From CATOSP01 sp965197545 (GTDB taxonomy: Bacteria > Chloroflexota > Dehalococcoidia > Lucifugimonadales > UBA3495), in assembly GCA_965197545.1 (NCBI GenBank), contig CBDANJ010000008.1:2623729-2687728 (forward strand): a DNA stretch of 64,000 nt, in the 5' to 3' direction. Below are positions 24,247 through 33,705 of this stretch, in pieces; the first letter of the stretch is position 1, and every line of letters begins with the position of its first letter. The translations under genes were made by a program, and so were the position numbers. The notes under the pieces are model-generated. The model was not told where the DNA came from. It did no database searches and worked only from the letters and a program-made list of their open reading frames with translations.

Positions 24247-26847
24247 CTAGCTTCCAAACCAGTCGGACACGGCGGAGCGGTTCCTGTCTAGCCAACGGCT
24301 GTTGAGCCGGACCCGTTCAAGGGACTGTCGGATGGTCCGTTCGCCAGCCGGCGCGGGATGGCCCCGGAAGAACTCTTCGACTTCCTCGATTCTTGACTCA
24401 TCGTTGAAGTGGCCACAAATGGATACTAGCCGCATCAGGCCGAATCCGCCGCCGCCGTAGCGCCGGTCGAATTCTTCCCAGTTATCCTTCAGGAATTGCC
24501 AGGCCAACTCCCGGCCCTTGGTGTTGGCCGCCACCGCCGTTACCACGCTAATGGTGTCCTGGGACCGAACATCCGTGGTTAGGGTGCGCTCTAGGGTTTC
24601 CGACAGAAGTTCGGGCTGGGAGAACCGGGACAACCCCAGGAGCAAGCGCATTTCTTCCTCTTGAAGCGGGGCCCTGCTCTTCAGGTCCCAGAGTTGACGA
24701 TAGGTGGTTTCGTCGCCCGCGTGACCGGCTAGGGAGAACACCACTCCCCGAAGGTCCGGATGCACCTTTTCCCTGTCCTCGAGGAACATGTGGAAACGGT
24801 CCATCGCCTGGGAAAGGACATCGCCGTCCCCGTAACTCCCTGCCTGGCTGATCACGGTGGTGCGTAACAGGGCGTCCAGGTGACCCTCTCCGGCCCTGGG
24901 TTCCCATCCGGAGCGCCGGGCCGCCGGGGCGAACAGCTCCCGGGCGAATCGCTGGAACGCCTCAAAAGTGGGCTCGTCCGCCAGCATAGAATTAATGTCG
25001 TGCAGGTTGCTGGCCAGATCGCTCCAGACCGAGGCGTCGTCCTCGTTCTCATAGGCGCCCGCCAGGGTCAGGAATTGGCTCACGGGAAGCAGTCCGCCCC
25101 TGGAAAGAGCGTAGGCGTCGTTCTGAATCCCTAGACGGTCTGTCGCCGGAAGCTGCCTTTGCCGGATAGCCGGGACGAGCCGTTCCCAGTCCTCCTGGGG
25201 ATAGTTGACGCGGAAGAATCCGGTCTGCTCCGGGTTGACCTTGAACCACCCCTCCTCGGCTCCTGTCGTGCTGGGTGCGGCCACCCGTAAGTTCGCCTGT
25301 CGAGAGTCCATAACCATCGAGGATGTATCGGATGCTCCGCCGGAGGAGACACCCACCGGGACCTGCCATACCTCGGGCTCCGGCTCAGTCTCCTCCTCGA
25401 GACGGTCGTAAACGAACCGCTCCTGGTGAAGAGTGAGGTCCAGGTTGCCGCCGCTTTCGGACGTCTCGATCCGCAGCACCGGATAACCCATCTGCTTGGT
25501 CCAAGAGTCCATGATCGAGGTCACAGGTTGCCCGGAAGTGGATTCCAGCGCAGACCAGAGGTCTTCGGTCCTGGCGTTGCCGTACAGGTGGGCCGACAGG
25601 TAACGTTGCAACCCCTGCTGGAAGATCTCCGGGCCGAGGAAATGCTCCAGCATCCGGATCACCGACGCACCCTTCGAGTAGCTGATAGCGTCGAATAGCT
25701 GGCTCACTTCTGCCGGGTCCTTGACCTCTTGCTCGATGGGGTGAGAGTTTTTCAGCCCGTCCAAACTCAGCGCCCGGTTGGTATCCATATTCACAAACTG
25801 GGTCCACATATCCCATTCCGGGAAGAGCCAGTCCACGGCCTTGCTGCCCATCCAGGAGGCGAAGCTTTCGTTCAACCAGAGATCGTCCCACCAGGCCATG
25901 GTGACCAGGTCGCCAAACCACATGTGGGCCATCTCGTGGGCCACAACCTCGGCGACCCGTTGCCTGGTGCCGGCGGAGGAGTTGGCCTGGTCGACCAGCA
26001 ACGCGGTCTCCCGGTAGGTGATGGCGCCCCAGTTCTCCATCGCGCCCGCGGCAAAATCGGGGATTGCGATGTGGTCCAGTTTCTCTAGCGGGTAGGGGAT
26101 TCCGAAATAGTCATTGAAGAAGCTCAACAACTTGACCGACGTATCGAGGGCGAATTCGCCCTGGTCCTCCTTGCCGCGCGTGGTCCAGACGCCGACCTCG
26201 GTTCGCTCGTTGGCCTGCTGGTGACTGCCCACCAAGTCCCCAACGACGAAGGCCAGGAGGTAGGTTGACATAACCGGGGTCTCGCCAAACGTTATGGACT
26301 TCAACCCCGGTTCCGGTTCGGTCTCTTCGACGATGGGAGTATTGGACACCGCCACTAGGTCAGAGGGGATCACCAGGGTGACCTCGAAACTGGCTTTGTG
26401 GGCGGGCTCGTCCCAGCAGGGGAAGGCGCGCCGGGCGTCTGTGGCCTCGAACTGGGTGGTGGCTAAGTAGCTCTGTTCCCCTTCAGGGTTCGTGTATTCG
26501 CTCCGGTAGAACCCGTGCAAACGGTCGTTCAGCACACCGGTGAACACGATGTCCAGGGTGGCGGCGCCGGCGGCGATGTTCTGGGAGAACCCCAGGCTCG
26601 CTGTCTGCCGCTCTTCATCATAGGTAATGGACGAAGCTGCGGTGGAAGATCCGCTCTGTTGGATGCTTGCAGACGCTATCCCCAGGTCGATTGCGTTCAG
26701 CACGATCTCGGATGTCGGCTCGGCTACTTGGACCACGACGCTTTCACTTCCCTCAAAGGTGAAGCTGGTGAAGTCTGGTTTCAGGGTAAGCCGGTACTTC
26801 CTGGGAAGTACGGTGGTTGGCAGCACAACCGCCTCGGATGTGGTCAT
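24247..26847 (-). CDS. pepN: M1 family aminopeptidase (PepN/ERAP-like)
   Basis: Protein of 866 residues. It has the substrate-binding GAMENWGAITYRE, the zinc site HEMAHMWFGD with the downstream Glu in WLNESFASW (HExxH-x18-E), a catalytic Tyr region, and an ERAP1-C-type helical C-terminal domain ending near SRWLDRNRSAVSDWFG. It removes N-terminal residues from peptides in the cytoplasm; there is no signal peptide. ATG at 26847 is preceded by GGAGGGA. It probably works on peptides such as those imported by the oligopeptide transporter at 37-43 kb, though that link is inference. Confidence 0.93.
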   Translation of the reverse strand: MTTSEAVVLPTTVLPRKYRLTLKPDFTSFTFEGSESVVVQVAEPTSEIVLNAIDLGIASASIQQSGSSTAASSITYDEERQTASLGFSQNIAAGAATLDIVFTGVLNDRLHGFYRSEYTNPEGEQSYLATTQFEATDARRAFPCWDEPAHKASFEVTLVIPSDLVAVSNTPIVEETEPEPGLKSITFGETPVMSTYLLAFVVGDLVGSHQQANERTEVGVWTTRGKEDQGEFALDTSVKLLSFFNDYFGIPYPLEKLDHIAIPDFAAGAMENWGAITYRETALLVDQANSSAGTRQRVAEVVAHEMAHMWFGDLVTMAWWDDLWLNESFASWMGSKAVDWLFPEWDMWTQFVNMDTNRALSLDGLKNSHPIEQEVKDPAEVSQLFDAISYSKGASVIRMLEHFLGPEIFQQGLQRYLSAHLYGNARTEDLWSALESTSGQPVTSIMDSWTKQMGYPVLRIETSESGGNLDLTLHQERFVYDRLEEETEPEPEVWQVPVGVSSGGASDTSSMVMDSRQANLRVAAPSTTGAEEGWFKVNPEQTGFFRVNYPQEDWERLVPAIRQRQLPATDRLGIQNDAYALSRGGLLPVSQFLTLAGAYENEDDASVWSDLASNLHDINSMLADEPTFEAFQRFARELFAPAARRSGWEPRAGEGHLDALLRTTVISQAGSYGDGDVLSQAMDRFHMFLEDREKVHPDLRGVVFSLAGHAGDETTYRQLWDLKSRAPLQEEEMRLLLGLSRFSQPELLSETLERTLTTDVRSQDTISVVTAVAANTKGRELAWQFLKDNWEEFDRRYGGGGFGLMRLVSICGHFNDESRIEEVEEFFRGHPAPAGERTIRQSLERVRLNSRWLDRNRSAVSDWFGS

Positions 26848-27228
26848 GGCCTGGTCCCTCCGTAAGTTTCTCTAAAATGTCCTTAAACGCCCATTCGCCT
26901 AATCGACCCTTACCCTCGGCGGGCCTGCCACGTTGGACGCAGGGTGTCCCCGGCAATAAGTGGACATCTCCAAGTTTACCATCATTTATGGAAGTGCGCC
27001 GATGGTGGAATCCGCTCCGCCGCTCAAGCACCCGGAAGCTACCTGCAACGGTCCCATCTTAAGCGCGATTGGAGTCCAGCCGTTTAGGTATGAATGCTAT
27101 AATGGGTCACGACGCTTCAGGCCCTTGTTGACATTGGGAGCCGGAGACGATTCGATGTCCGTGTCGAGTGGGGCCAAGGCCAAAACGAATAGCCAAAACG
27201 ACGGCCGAACTAACGGAAGGAATAATAA
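26848..27228 (+). promoter_or_regulatory. pepN-leuC divergent intergenic region with extended -10 promoter for leuC
   Basis: No gene is evident in these 381 nt. An extended -10 box, TG-C-TATAAT, ends at 27103 (TG at 27095-27096, TATAAT at 27098-27103) without a good -35 at normal distance. The leader to the leuC start is 125 nt. It has no T-box or other riboswitch that I recognise and no Leu-rich leader peptide. The leuC ribosome site is GGAAGGAA just before the ATG. Confidence 0.55.
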
Positions 27229-28629
27229 ATGCCCGCGAAGACTTTGTTCGAAAAAATCTGGGAGACCCACGTAGTCCATGAGGAGCCGGGGGAACCAGTG
27301 CTCATCTATATAGACCTGCACTTGGTGCACGAAGTAACCTCTGCCCAGGCGTTCGATGGACTCCGCCTGGCGGGCCGAGGCGTGCGGCGCACCGACCTGA
27401 CGGTAGCCACCGCAGACCACAACACCCCCACTTGGGACCTCACTATTCCCGTAACCGACGAGATATCCATGGCCCAGTTGGACGCCCTGTCCCGCAACTG
27501 CGAAGAATTTGGCGTAACCTTGTACGACCGATTCAGCCCTCTCCAGGGAATCGTCCATATCATCGGACCCGACCTGGGCTACACCCAACCGGGCAAGACG
27601 GTGGTGTGTGGTGACAGCCATACCTCCACCCACGGCGCGTTGGGAGCGTTCGCAATAGGCATCGGCACCTCGGAAGTGGAACATGTACTCGCTACCCAGA
27701 CCCTTAGGTCGTTTAAGCCCAACACAATGGAAGTCAGGGTCAACGGGAGCCTGCCTGCGGGCGTGACCGCCAAGGACATCATACTGGGGATCATCGGCCG
27801 CATCGGGATCAACGGAGGCACCGGACATGTAATCGAGTACACCGGCGAAGCCATTCGGTCCCTTTCGATGGACGGCCGCATGACCGTCTGCAACATGAGC
27901 ATTGAGGCTGGAGCCCGGGCGGGGATGATCGCGCCAGACGACACTACCTTTGAATATGTCCGGGGTCGCCAGTTCGCGCCCCAGGGCGCGGACTTCGACG
28001 CCGCTGTGGAACGATGGCGGCAACTAGCCACCGACCCAGGCGCAATTTACGATAAAACGGTGATAGTCGAAGCCTCAGAGCTGGAGCCCTACGTCACCTG
28101 GGGCACCAACCCCGGTATGGTCGCTCCGATCTCCGGGCGAGTCCCCGACCCTGCTTCCTTTGATGACGCCGCGGAACGTGAATCCGCTACCCGCGCCCTG
28201 GAGTACATGGACCTGAGGCCGGGTACCCCAATGCAGGACATTAAGATCGACCGCATTTTCCTCGGCGCATGTACCAACGCCCGCCTCGAAGACTTGAGGG
28301 CCGCCGCCGAAGTGGTCAAGGGGCGCAAGGTGCATCCCGACGTGTACGCCATGGTTGTGCCGGGCTCGGCCAAGATCAAAAAGGAAGCGGAGGAAGAAGG
28401 ACTGGACGCCATTTTCACGGAAGCGGGTCTGGACTGGCGCGTCGCCGGCTGCTCGATGTGTCTGGGCATGAACCCGGACACCCTCGACCCCGGCCAACGC
28501 TGCGCAGCCACATCCAACCGCAACTTCGAAGGCCGTCAGGGCCAAGGAGGGCGCACCCACCTGGTGAGTCCGGCGATGGCCGCCGCCGCCGCGATAGCCG
28601 GCCACTTCGTGGACGTTCGGGACCTATAG
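27229..28629 (+). CDS. leuC: 3-isopropylmalate dehydratase large subunit
   Basis: Protein of 466 residues, exactly the usual LeuC length. It has VCGDSHTSTHGALGAFAIGI, the [4Fe-4S] ligand segments FLGACTNARLEDL and VAGCSMCLGMNPD, and TSNRNFEGRQG near the C-terminus. With LeuD it isomerises 2-isopropylmalate to 3-isopropylmalate in leucine synthesis; a homoaconitase-like activity on other malates cannot be excluded. The ATG follows AAGGAA. An Uma2 gene separates it from leuD. Confidence 0.95.
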   Translation: MPAKTLFEKIWETHVVHEEPGEPVLIYIDLHLVHEVTSAQAFDGLRLAGRGVRRTDLTVATADHNTPTWDLTIPVTDEISMAQLDALSRNCEEFGVTLYDRFSPLQGIVHIIGPDLGYTQPGKTVVCGDSHTSTHGALGAFAIGIGTSEVEHVLATQTLRSFKPNTMEVRVNGSLPAGVTAKDIILGIIGRIGINGGTGHVIEYTGEAIRSLSMDGRMTVCNMSIEAGARAGMIAPDDTTFEYVRGRQFAPQGADFDAAVERWRQLATDPGAIYDKTVIVEASELEPYVTWGTNPGMVAPISGRVPDPASFDDAAERESATRALEYMDLRPGTPMQDIKIDRIFLGACTNARLEDLRAAAEVVKGRKVHPDVYAMVVPGSAKIKKEAEEEGLDAIFTEAGLDWRVAGCSMCLGMNPDTLDPGQRCAATSNRNFEGRQGQGGRTHLVSPAMAAAAAIAGHFVDVRDL

Positions 28630-28682
28630 AGACGGCCCTTTTGGCTCAGGAGTGATTCGGTAGACAAGTCGAAGAACGAACG

Positions 28683-29291
28683 ATGACTCAGTCCCCCTTG
28701 ACGATAGAACGCACCGTTGCCAAGTGGCTGGCGTTGGACGTCCGCTCCTTGAATATCACCTATGCCCAGCTGTTGAGGCTGTCCTCGGACAATGAGGGAC
28801 TGCGGTTCGAACTTTCCGCGGACGGTATGTTGATCGTAATGCCCCCTGCAAGTCTCTCTTCGAGCGGACAAAACGCCCTGCTGACCGAACAGTTAGCCAG
28901 ATGGACTCGGCACGACGGATCGGGCAAATCCTTCGATTCCTCAGGCGGGTTTACGCTGCCCAATGGCGCAATCCGGTCTCCAGACGCCGCGTGGGTCTTG
29001 TTGGAAAAGTGGCTGGCCGTTGAAGCGGCGGACGTGGAGGCTTTCCCCTCAATCTCCCCTGACTTCGCGGTTGAACTCCGCTCCCCGTCAGACCGCTTGG
29101 CCATCATTCAAGCCAAGATGGTGGAATACATGGAAAACGGCGTTAGGCTTGGCTGGCTCATCGACCCACGGCAGCGGAGGGTACACATCTACCGGCCGGA
29201 CCAGCCGCCCGAAATCCTGGAAGACCCAGGTGCGGTCTCCGCAGACCCGTTGCTGCCCGGCTTCGTGCTGGACCTGAGCGAGATTTGGTAG
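28683..29291 (+). CDS. Uma2 (DUF820) family putative endonuclease, first copy
   Basis: Protein of 202 residues. It shows the Uma2 pattern: LRFELSADGMLIVMPPA near the N-terminus, GGFTLPNGAIRSPDAAWV, the nuclease-like core PDFAVELRSPSDRLAIIQAK with D, E and K of a PD-(D/E)xK-type site, and MENGVRLGWLIDPRQRRVHIYRP. Uma2 genes occur in many copies in cyanobacteria and Chloroflexota; their targets are unknown. It sits between leuC (53 nt before) and leuD (44 nt after), an unusual intruder in a biosynthetic operon. It is paralogous to the gene at 30042. Confidence 0.85.
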   Translation: MTQSPLTIERTVAKWLALDVRSLNITYAQLLRLSSDNEGLRFELSADGMLIVMPPASLSSSGQNALLTEQLARWTRHDGSGKSFDSSGGFTLPNGAIRSPDAAWVLLEKWLAVEAADVEAFPSISPDFAVELRSPSDRLAIIQAKMVEYMENGVRLGWLIDPRQRRVHIYRPDQPPEILEDPGAVSADPLLPGFVLDLSEIW

Positions 29292-29335
29292 CCGGACGGG
29301 TCTGGCTACATTCAATTTAACTGGAGAGGAACATC

Positions 29336-29929
29336 ATGGACCCATTCACCGAGGTAAGCGGCGCGGTGGCGCCCCTGGATCGCGTCAACGTCGACACCGA
29401 CCAGATTATCCCGGCGTTTCATCTGAAGAGCATCGCCAGCAGCGGCTTCGAGGACGCCCTTTTCTCCCGCTGGCGCTACAACGAGGACGGCAGTCCCAGG
29501 CCCGAATTCGTCCTTAACCAGCCCGCGTACACCAGCGCCAAGGTGTTGGTGGCGGGCCACAACTTCGGTTGCGGCTCCTCCCGGGAACACGCTCCCTGGG
29601 CGCTGCGCGATTATGGGATTAAGTGCATCATCGCGCCCAGCTTCGCCGACATCTTCTACAACAACTGCTTCAAGAACGGCCTGCTACCGCTGCGGCTTAG
29701 CGAAGAACAGGTGCGGCAGGTGATGGACAAGGCCCAGTCCAAACCCGGCGTCAACCTCACTGTCGACCTGGTGGGTCAGCGCCTGTGGGACGAAGACGAG
29801 GACATTTCGATCTCGTTCGAAGTCGATCCCGCCCGCCGTCACAACCTCGTCAACGGCCTGGATGACATAGGCCTGACCTTGCAGCATGAGGACAAGATCG
29901 CGGCCTACGAGGCTTCGCGGGGGGTGTAG
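29336..29929 (+). CDS. leuD: 3-isopropylmalate dehydratase small subunit
   Basis: Protein of 197 residues. It has VAPLDRVNVDTDQIIPAFHL and the swivel-domain signature VAGHNFGCGSSREHAPWALRDYGIKCIIAPSF shown in parts, with NCFKNGLLPL following. It completes the LeuCD enzyme by shaping the substrate pocket. A GGAGAGG site precedes the ATG. Sequence length and motifs are those of the bacterial LeuD type rather than the shorter archaeal type. Confidence 0.94.
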   Translation: MDPFTEVSGAVAPLDRVNVDTDQIIPAFHLKSIASSGFEDALFSRWRYNEDGSPRPEFVLNQPAYTSAKVLVAGHNFGCGSSREHAPWALRDYGIKCIIAPSFADIFYNNCFKNGLLPLRLSEEQVRQVMDKAQSKPGVNLTVDLVGQRLWDEDEDISISFEVDPARRHNLVNGLDDIGLTLQHEDKIAAYEASRGV

Positions 29930-30041
29930 CGCCTGGGGTTTCTCAATCCTCGATTAGTATTGCCTTGGTATCCTGAGCGCAGCGCATCGGATTCGAAGGA
30001 CTGCCGTCGGCATACTCCGCTTATACTGAGCGGGCTACGCA

Positions 30042-30677
30042 TTGTCCAAAACTGAAAAACCCAAACTTACCGGCTTGACCCCTGAACAGGGCGGTACGTA
30101 CTTGCCCAATCCGCTGGTCCTGAGACTCTCCGCAATCAAGATGACCGACGATCAGTTCCTGGAGTTCTGTTCTGAGAACGGGGACTTGCGGTTCGAGTTG
30201 ACGGCGAAGGGGGAGTTGGTCGTTATGCCGCCAGTTGGTTCGGAAACCGGGTGGCGGGAGGGCAAGCTGGTCGTGCGCCTGGGCGTTTGGGCTGAGCGGG
30301 ACGGTACGGGACTGGCCTTTGGCCCTTCGGCGGGGTTTACTTTACCCAACGGCGCAATCCGCGCGCCGGATGCCTCTTGGATCGTACGGTCCCGTTGGGA
30401 TGTATTGTCCGCCGATGAAAAGGCCAAGTACGCTCCCATCTGCCCCGACTTTGTGATTGAACTCCGTTCCCCGTCAGACTCTCTGCGGATAATCCAGGAC
30501 AAGCTGGAGGAGTACGTAGAGAACGGCTCGCGGCTGGGGTGGCTCATCGACCCACGACAGCGTTGCGTGTACGTGTACGAGCCCGGCCAGCCGATGGTCA
30601 GGCTGGATAGTCCGGGTATTCTCTCTGGAGGAACGGTACTCCCGGGCTTCGAGTTAGACCTGGGGGAGATTTGGTAA
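30042..30677 (+). CDS. Uma2 (DUF820) family putative endonuclease, second copy
   Basis: Protein of 211 residues with the same architecture as the copy at 28683: LRFELTAKGELVVMPPVGSE, GFTLPNGAIRAPDASWI, PDFVIELRSPSDSLRIIQDK and ENGSRLGWLIDPRQRCVYVY. The D, E and K of the presumed nuclease site are kept. The start appears to be TTG at 30042. The two copies flank leuD and are clearly related, though the N-terminal 35 residues differ. It converges with the CaiB gene ending at 30692. Confidence 0.83.
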   Translation: MSKTEKPKLTGLTPEQGGTYLPNPLVLRLSAIKMTDDQFLEFCSENGDLRFELTAKGELVVMPPVGSETGWREGKLVVRLGVWAERDGTGLAFGPSAGFTLPNGAIRAPDASWIVRSRWDVLSADEKAKYAPICPDFVIELRSPSDSLRIIQDKLEEYVENGSRLGWLIDPRQRCVYVYEPGQPMVRLDSPGILSGGTVLPGFELDLGEIW

Positions 30678-30691
30678 CGGCGATTGGGGAA

Positions 30692-32050
30692 TCATTCAGC
30701 CTGCTCCGGAGGGTAGGCGCGGGCCACTTGCTCCTCGAAGTCCGTCTCGTAACGCTGCATTCGTCCTTGACGCACCTGTTCATCCAGGGAAGGACGCTGA
30801 ACGGCCCTGGGAGTGGAGGGTGCATAGCCGATGATCCCTTCTTCTTCCAGGGCAGCCAGTTCTTCAGTGGAGTGCCCCAGCAGCTCGGATAGGACTAACC
30901 TGTTGTGTTCCCCCATCAATGGTCCAGCCCTCCGGTCCACCGATGGGGTGAGGGAGAGCTTCCAGGGGCGGCTGGCGTAGGGTAGGGGCGGCATCCCGGT
31001 GCTGGGGTCGTGGGATATGACTTCGTAGAAACCCCGTTCCTTCAGGTGTGGGTCAAACAGCAAATCCTTGGCGTCAAGCACGGCGCCCGCGGCGACTCCC
31101 GTAGCTTGCAATTCGTGGGTTAGCTGCCGGGCGTCCCACTCCGATGTTACCGGGCGAATCAACTCGTCCAGTTGCTTGCGGTTTCTCCAACGGCTCAGAC
31201 TGTCGGCAAACCTGGCGTCCTCCGCCCAGGCGTCCTGCCTAAAGACACCGCAGAGCGAACGCCACTGGGAATCGTTCTCGACCGCAATAGTAATCCAACG
31301 GTCGTCGCCCTGGCATGGGTAGCAACCGTGTGGCGCCATGCTAGGATGTCCGTTACCCATCCTGGGCTCCGTCCTTCCGTTCACCGCGTAGTCCAGAAGG
31401 GCCTCCGGCGCCGTGACCGCCGCCGTCTGGGTCTGGGAAACGTCAACAAACTGGCCCTTCCCCGTCCGCAGCCGTTGGACCAGCGCCGCCATGACCGCGA
31501 ACACGGTGTGTTCCGCCGCTGTGTAGTCTGTATATGGGATCTCAGGCAGCGCCGGAGGTCCGTCTTCATAGCCGGTCATGTACGCCAGGCCGGACGCGCC
31601 CTCGGTGGCCGGACCCGTCGCGCCGTAGTTGGCCCACGGGCCGGTAAACCCATATCCCGTCGAGGAAACCATGATGATATCGGGCTTGAGTTTGCGCAGG
31701 TCTTCGTATTCGAGCTTGAAATTCTTGATTACCCTGGGTGTGAAATTTTCGGCGAACACATCGCTTACCGCGATTAATTCCCTCAGAATCTCCAATCCCT
31801 GGGGTTTGCTCAGGTCCAGCGTGATTCCCAACTTGTTCCGGTTGTGTTCGTAGAAATTGGCGCCCCGATTCCAGGTTTCACCTTCGATGTCGTTCTTATA
31901 TAAGGAATCTCCCCGGTAGCCCTCCATTCGCTGGCAGGACTCGAACCGAATTACCTGCGCCCCCATGTCGGCCAACATCTTCATCGCCCAAGGGATCGCG
32001 ATGAGCTGTCCCATCTCTATGATCCTGACCCCAGCCAACGGTCCTGCCAT
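30692..32050 (-). CDS. CaiB/BaiF family III CoA-transferase, catalytic-type member
   Basis: From the ATG at 32050 the protein has 452 residues. It shows GVRIIEMGQLIAIPWAMKML, FAENFTPRVIKN and the catalytic loop PYTDYTAAEHTVFAVMAAL with Asp175 in the place of the formyl-CoA transferase Asp. The start lies 2 nt after the stop of the partner gene at 32053-33252, so the two are coupled. An open frame upstream to 32170 overlaps that partner and is ignored. The C-terminus has a 40-residue basic and acidic extension past the usual end. Substrate unknown. Confidence 0.9.
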   Translation of the reverse strand: MAGPLAGVRIIEMGQLIAIPWAMKMLADMGAQVIRFESCQRMEGYRGDSLYKNDIEGETWNRGANFYEHNRNKLGITLDLSKPQGLEILRELIAVSDVFAENFTPRVIKNFKLEYEDLRKLKPDIIMVSSTGYGFTGPWANYGATGPATEGASGLAYMTGYEDGPPALPEIPYTDYTAAEHTVFAVMAALVQRLRTGKGQFVDVSQTQTAAVTAPEALLDYAVNGRTEPRMGNGHPSMAPHGCYPCQGDDRWITIAVENDSQWRSLCGVFRQDAWAEDARFADSLSRWRNRKQLDELIRPVTSEWDARQLTHELQATGVAAGAVLDAKDLLFDPHLKERGFYEVISHDPSTGMPPLPYASRPWKLSLTPSVDRRAGPLMGEHNRLVLSELLGHSTEELAALEEEGIIGYAPSTPRAVQRPSLDEQVRQGRMQRYETDFEEQVARAYPPEQAE

Positions 32051-32052
32051 TA

Positions 32053-33252
32053 TCAGATTACTCCAAGAGCCCTCATGCGGGAGAGTTCGGTGTTGGTGTT
32101 GCCAAGCTGCCCGCCCAGGACTTCCAGGTTGTCTTGTCCCAAAGTCGGGGCGGGCTTTCGGATTTCCCAAGGGGTGCCGTACATTATAAAAGGAGCGCCG
32201 GGGTGCTTGACCGGCCCCGTGGCGGGATGCTCTATGTCCACCAAGAACCCACGCGCCTCGAACTGGGGGTCCGCCATCATATCTTCAGGTGACTGAATCA
32301 TTCCATAAATGAATCGCCGTTCATGGGCGGCGTGAAACACCTCAGCCTTCCGCTGCGCCTGAAAGTGGTCGTCGAGTATGCGTCCCAGTTCCTCGGCGTT
32401 TGCCAACCTCGCGGACGCGCTGTTGAATTTCTCGTCGTCCAACTCGGGCACACCAAGAAAGTCAACGACAAGTTGCCAGTTGAGCCCAGCCGAAATACCG
32501 GGGTTGGGGAGAATGTACCCATCCGAGGTGGCCCGCAGCCGCGTCAGGTCCCCGCTGTGATTGGGCTGGCGCCGCCGCACGGCTCCGGTATAGGTGTAAT
32601 TGTTCACCACGTCGCGAAGCCCGGACGCGATCGACTCATGGATTGACACGTCCACATGTTGACCCTGGCCGGAGAGCTGTCGATGATAGAAGGCCATCAG
32701 GGACGCGGAGGCCGCGTCGGTGCCAGCCTTGAACTGGGCCTGGTGCAGCGCGTGTTTCATGGGCTCCCGGTCATACGCCCCGAATATATACATCAGACCG
32801 CCTAGGGCGTACTCGACTATGTCCGTAGCGCGGTAGTCCCGGTATGGCCCAGTCTGACCGAAGTTGGAAATCGACACCATGACCAGGGATGGATTGGCCT
32901 GCTGCAATGTATCGAAGTCAAGACCAAGCGAAGGCATGACCCTGGGCGAAAAATTCTCGACCAGGATATCGGCCCCGGCCGCCAGCTCCTCGAGCATCCG
33001 GCAACCTCGCCGAGTCTTCAGGTTGAGGGTCACTCCGCGCTTGTTCGTGTTCAAGTATTGGAATAGCAGGCTCTTCTCTGAATCGATCTCATCGTGGAAG
33101 AAAGGCGGCATACGGCGAGCGGGATCGCCCTCGGGACGTTCCACTTTCAGGACATCCGCTCCGTAGTCTGCCAGGAGCTTGGTACACCAGGGTCCAGCGA
33201 TATGATGGGTGAGGTCCAAGACCTTCACCCCTTCCAAAGCTCCTCCGGGCAT
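32053..33252 (-). CDS. CaiB/BaiF family protein lacking the catalytic Asp
   Basis: Protein of 399 residues: GVKVLDLTHHIAGPWCTKLL, LVENFSPRVMPSLGLDFD, SISNFGQTGPYRD and GGLMYIFG. The catalytic-loop equivalent is HQAQFKAGTDAASASLMAF, which puts Gln173 at the Asp position. It closely resembles the other Asp-less member at 13144 (both have SISN-GQTGPYRD and AQxxAG), so these form their own subfamily. It probably forms a heterodimer with the Asp-bearing gene 2 nt downstream. An upstream neighbour (33343) encodes a small barrel protein and may lie on the same transcript. Confidence 0.87.
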   Translation of the reverse strand: MPGGALEGVKVLDLTHHIAGPWCTKLLADYGADVLKVERPEGDPARRMPPFFHDEIDSEKSLLFQYLNTNKRGVTLNLKTRRGCRMLEELAAGADILVENFSPRVMPSLGLDFDTLQQANPSLVMVSISNFGQTGPYRDYRATDIVEYALGGLMYIFGAYDREPMKHALHQAQFKAGTDAASASLMAFYHRQLSGQGQHVDVSIHESIASGLRDVVNNYTYTGAVRRRQPNHSGDLTRLRATSDGYILPNPGISAGLNWQLVVDFLGVPELDDEKFNSASARLANAEELGRILDDHFQAQRKAEVFHAAHERRFIYGMIQSPEDMMADPQFEARGFLVDIEHPATGPVKHPGAPFIMYGTPWEIRKPAPTLGQDNLEVLGGQLGNTNTELSRMRALGVI

Positions 33253-33342
33253 ACCAATTACTCTCCTACGAACAGTTCATGGGGTCCCGCCCCCGTTGAC
33301 CTTGCTTATTGGACTGACACCTGAGAGGGCCAACATAAGCCT

Positions 33343-33705
33343 TTAGCTCTCAGGATAGGTGAGACGCAGCAGCACGTGCCGCCGGTTCTTGGTGTACGGC
33401 CTTACTTGGTCCGGCCACCGTCCGCTGTCAACCGCGTCGGCCCATTCCTGGCTGGTCAACACGTCCGGGCTTTCCAACTCGTACAGGGCATGGTGCTTGG
33501 GCTCGTTTTCGATCACGATAGTCCGGGTTTCCCCTCCCATGACCATGGTCAAAGGCTGGGTCTCGAACCGGGATACCGACACCACGCCTGGAACGTCGGA
33601 AAGCAGCGGGCAATGTTCGACGTTGTACACCTCATTAAAAATCGGACCCTTCTCGGGTTCCACATCCATGCTGGCAATGAACAGATATTTTGAGCGCAAT
33701 GCCAT
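33343..33705 (-). CDS. Small dimeric alpha-beta barrel protein (EthD-like)
   Basis: A 120-residue protein with the ferredoxin-like pattern of EthD and related dimeric barrels: KYLFIASMDVEPEKGPIFNE, then YNVEHCPLLSDVPGVVSVSRF (compare H-x-P-x-L-x-x-x-PG in the family) and YELESPDVLTSQEWADAVDSG. Members act in degradative pathways as accessory proteins or small-molecule enzymes; no activity can be given. TAGGAGTTGATAGG precedes the ATG. It is 90 nt upstream of a CaiB pair on the same strand. Confidence 0.72.
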   Translation of the reverse strand: MALRSKYLFIASMDVEPEKGPIFNEVYNVEHCPLLSDVPGVVSVSRFETQPLTMVMGGETRTIVIENEPKHHALYELESPDVLTSQEWADAVDSGRWPDQVRPYTKNRRHVLLRLTYPES

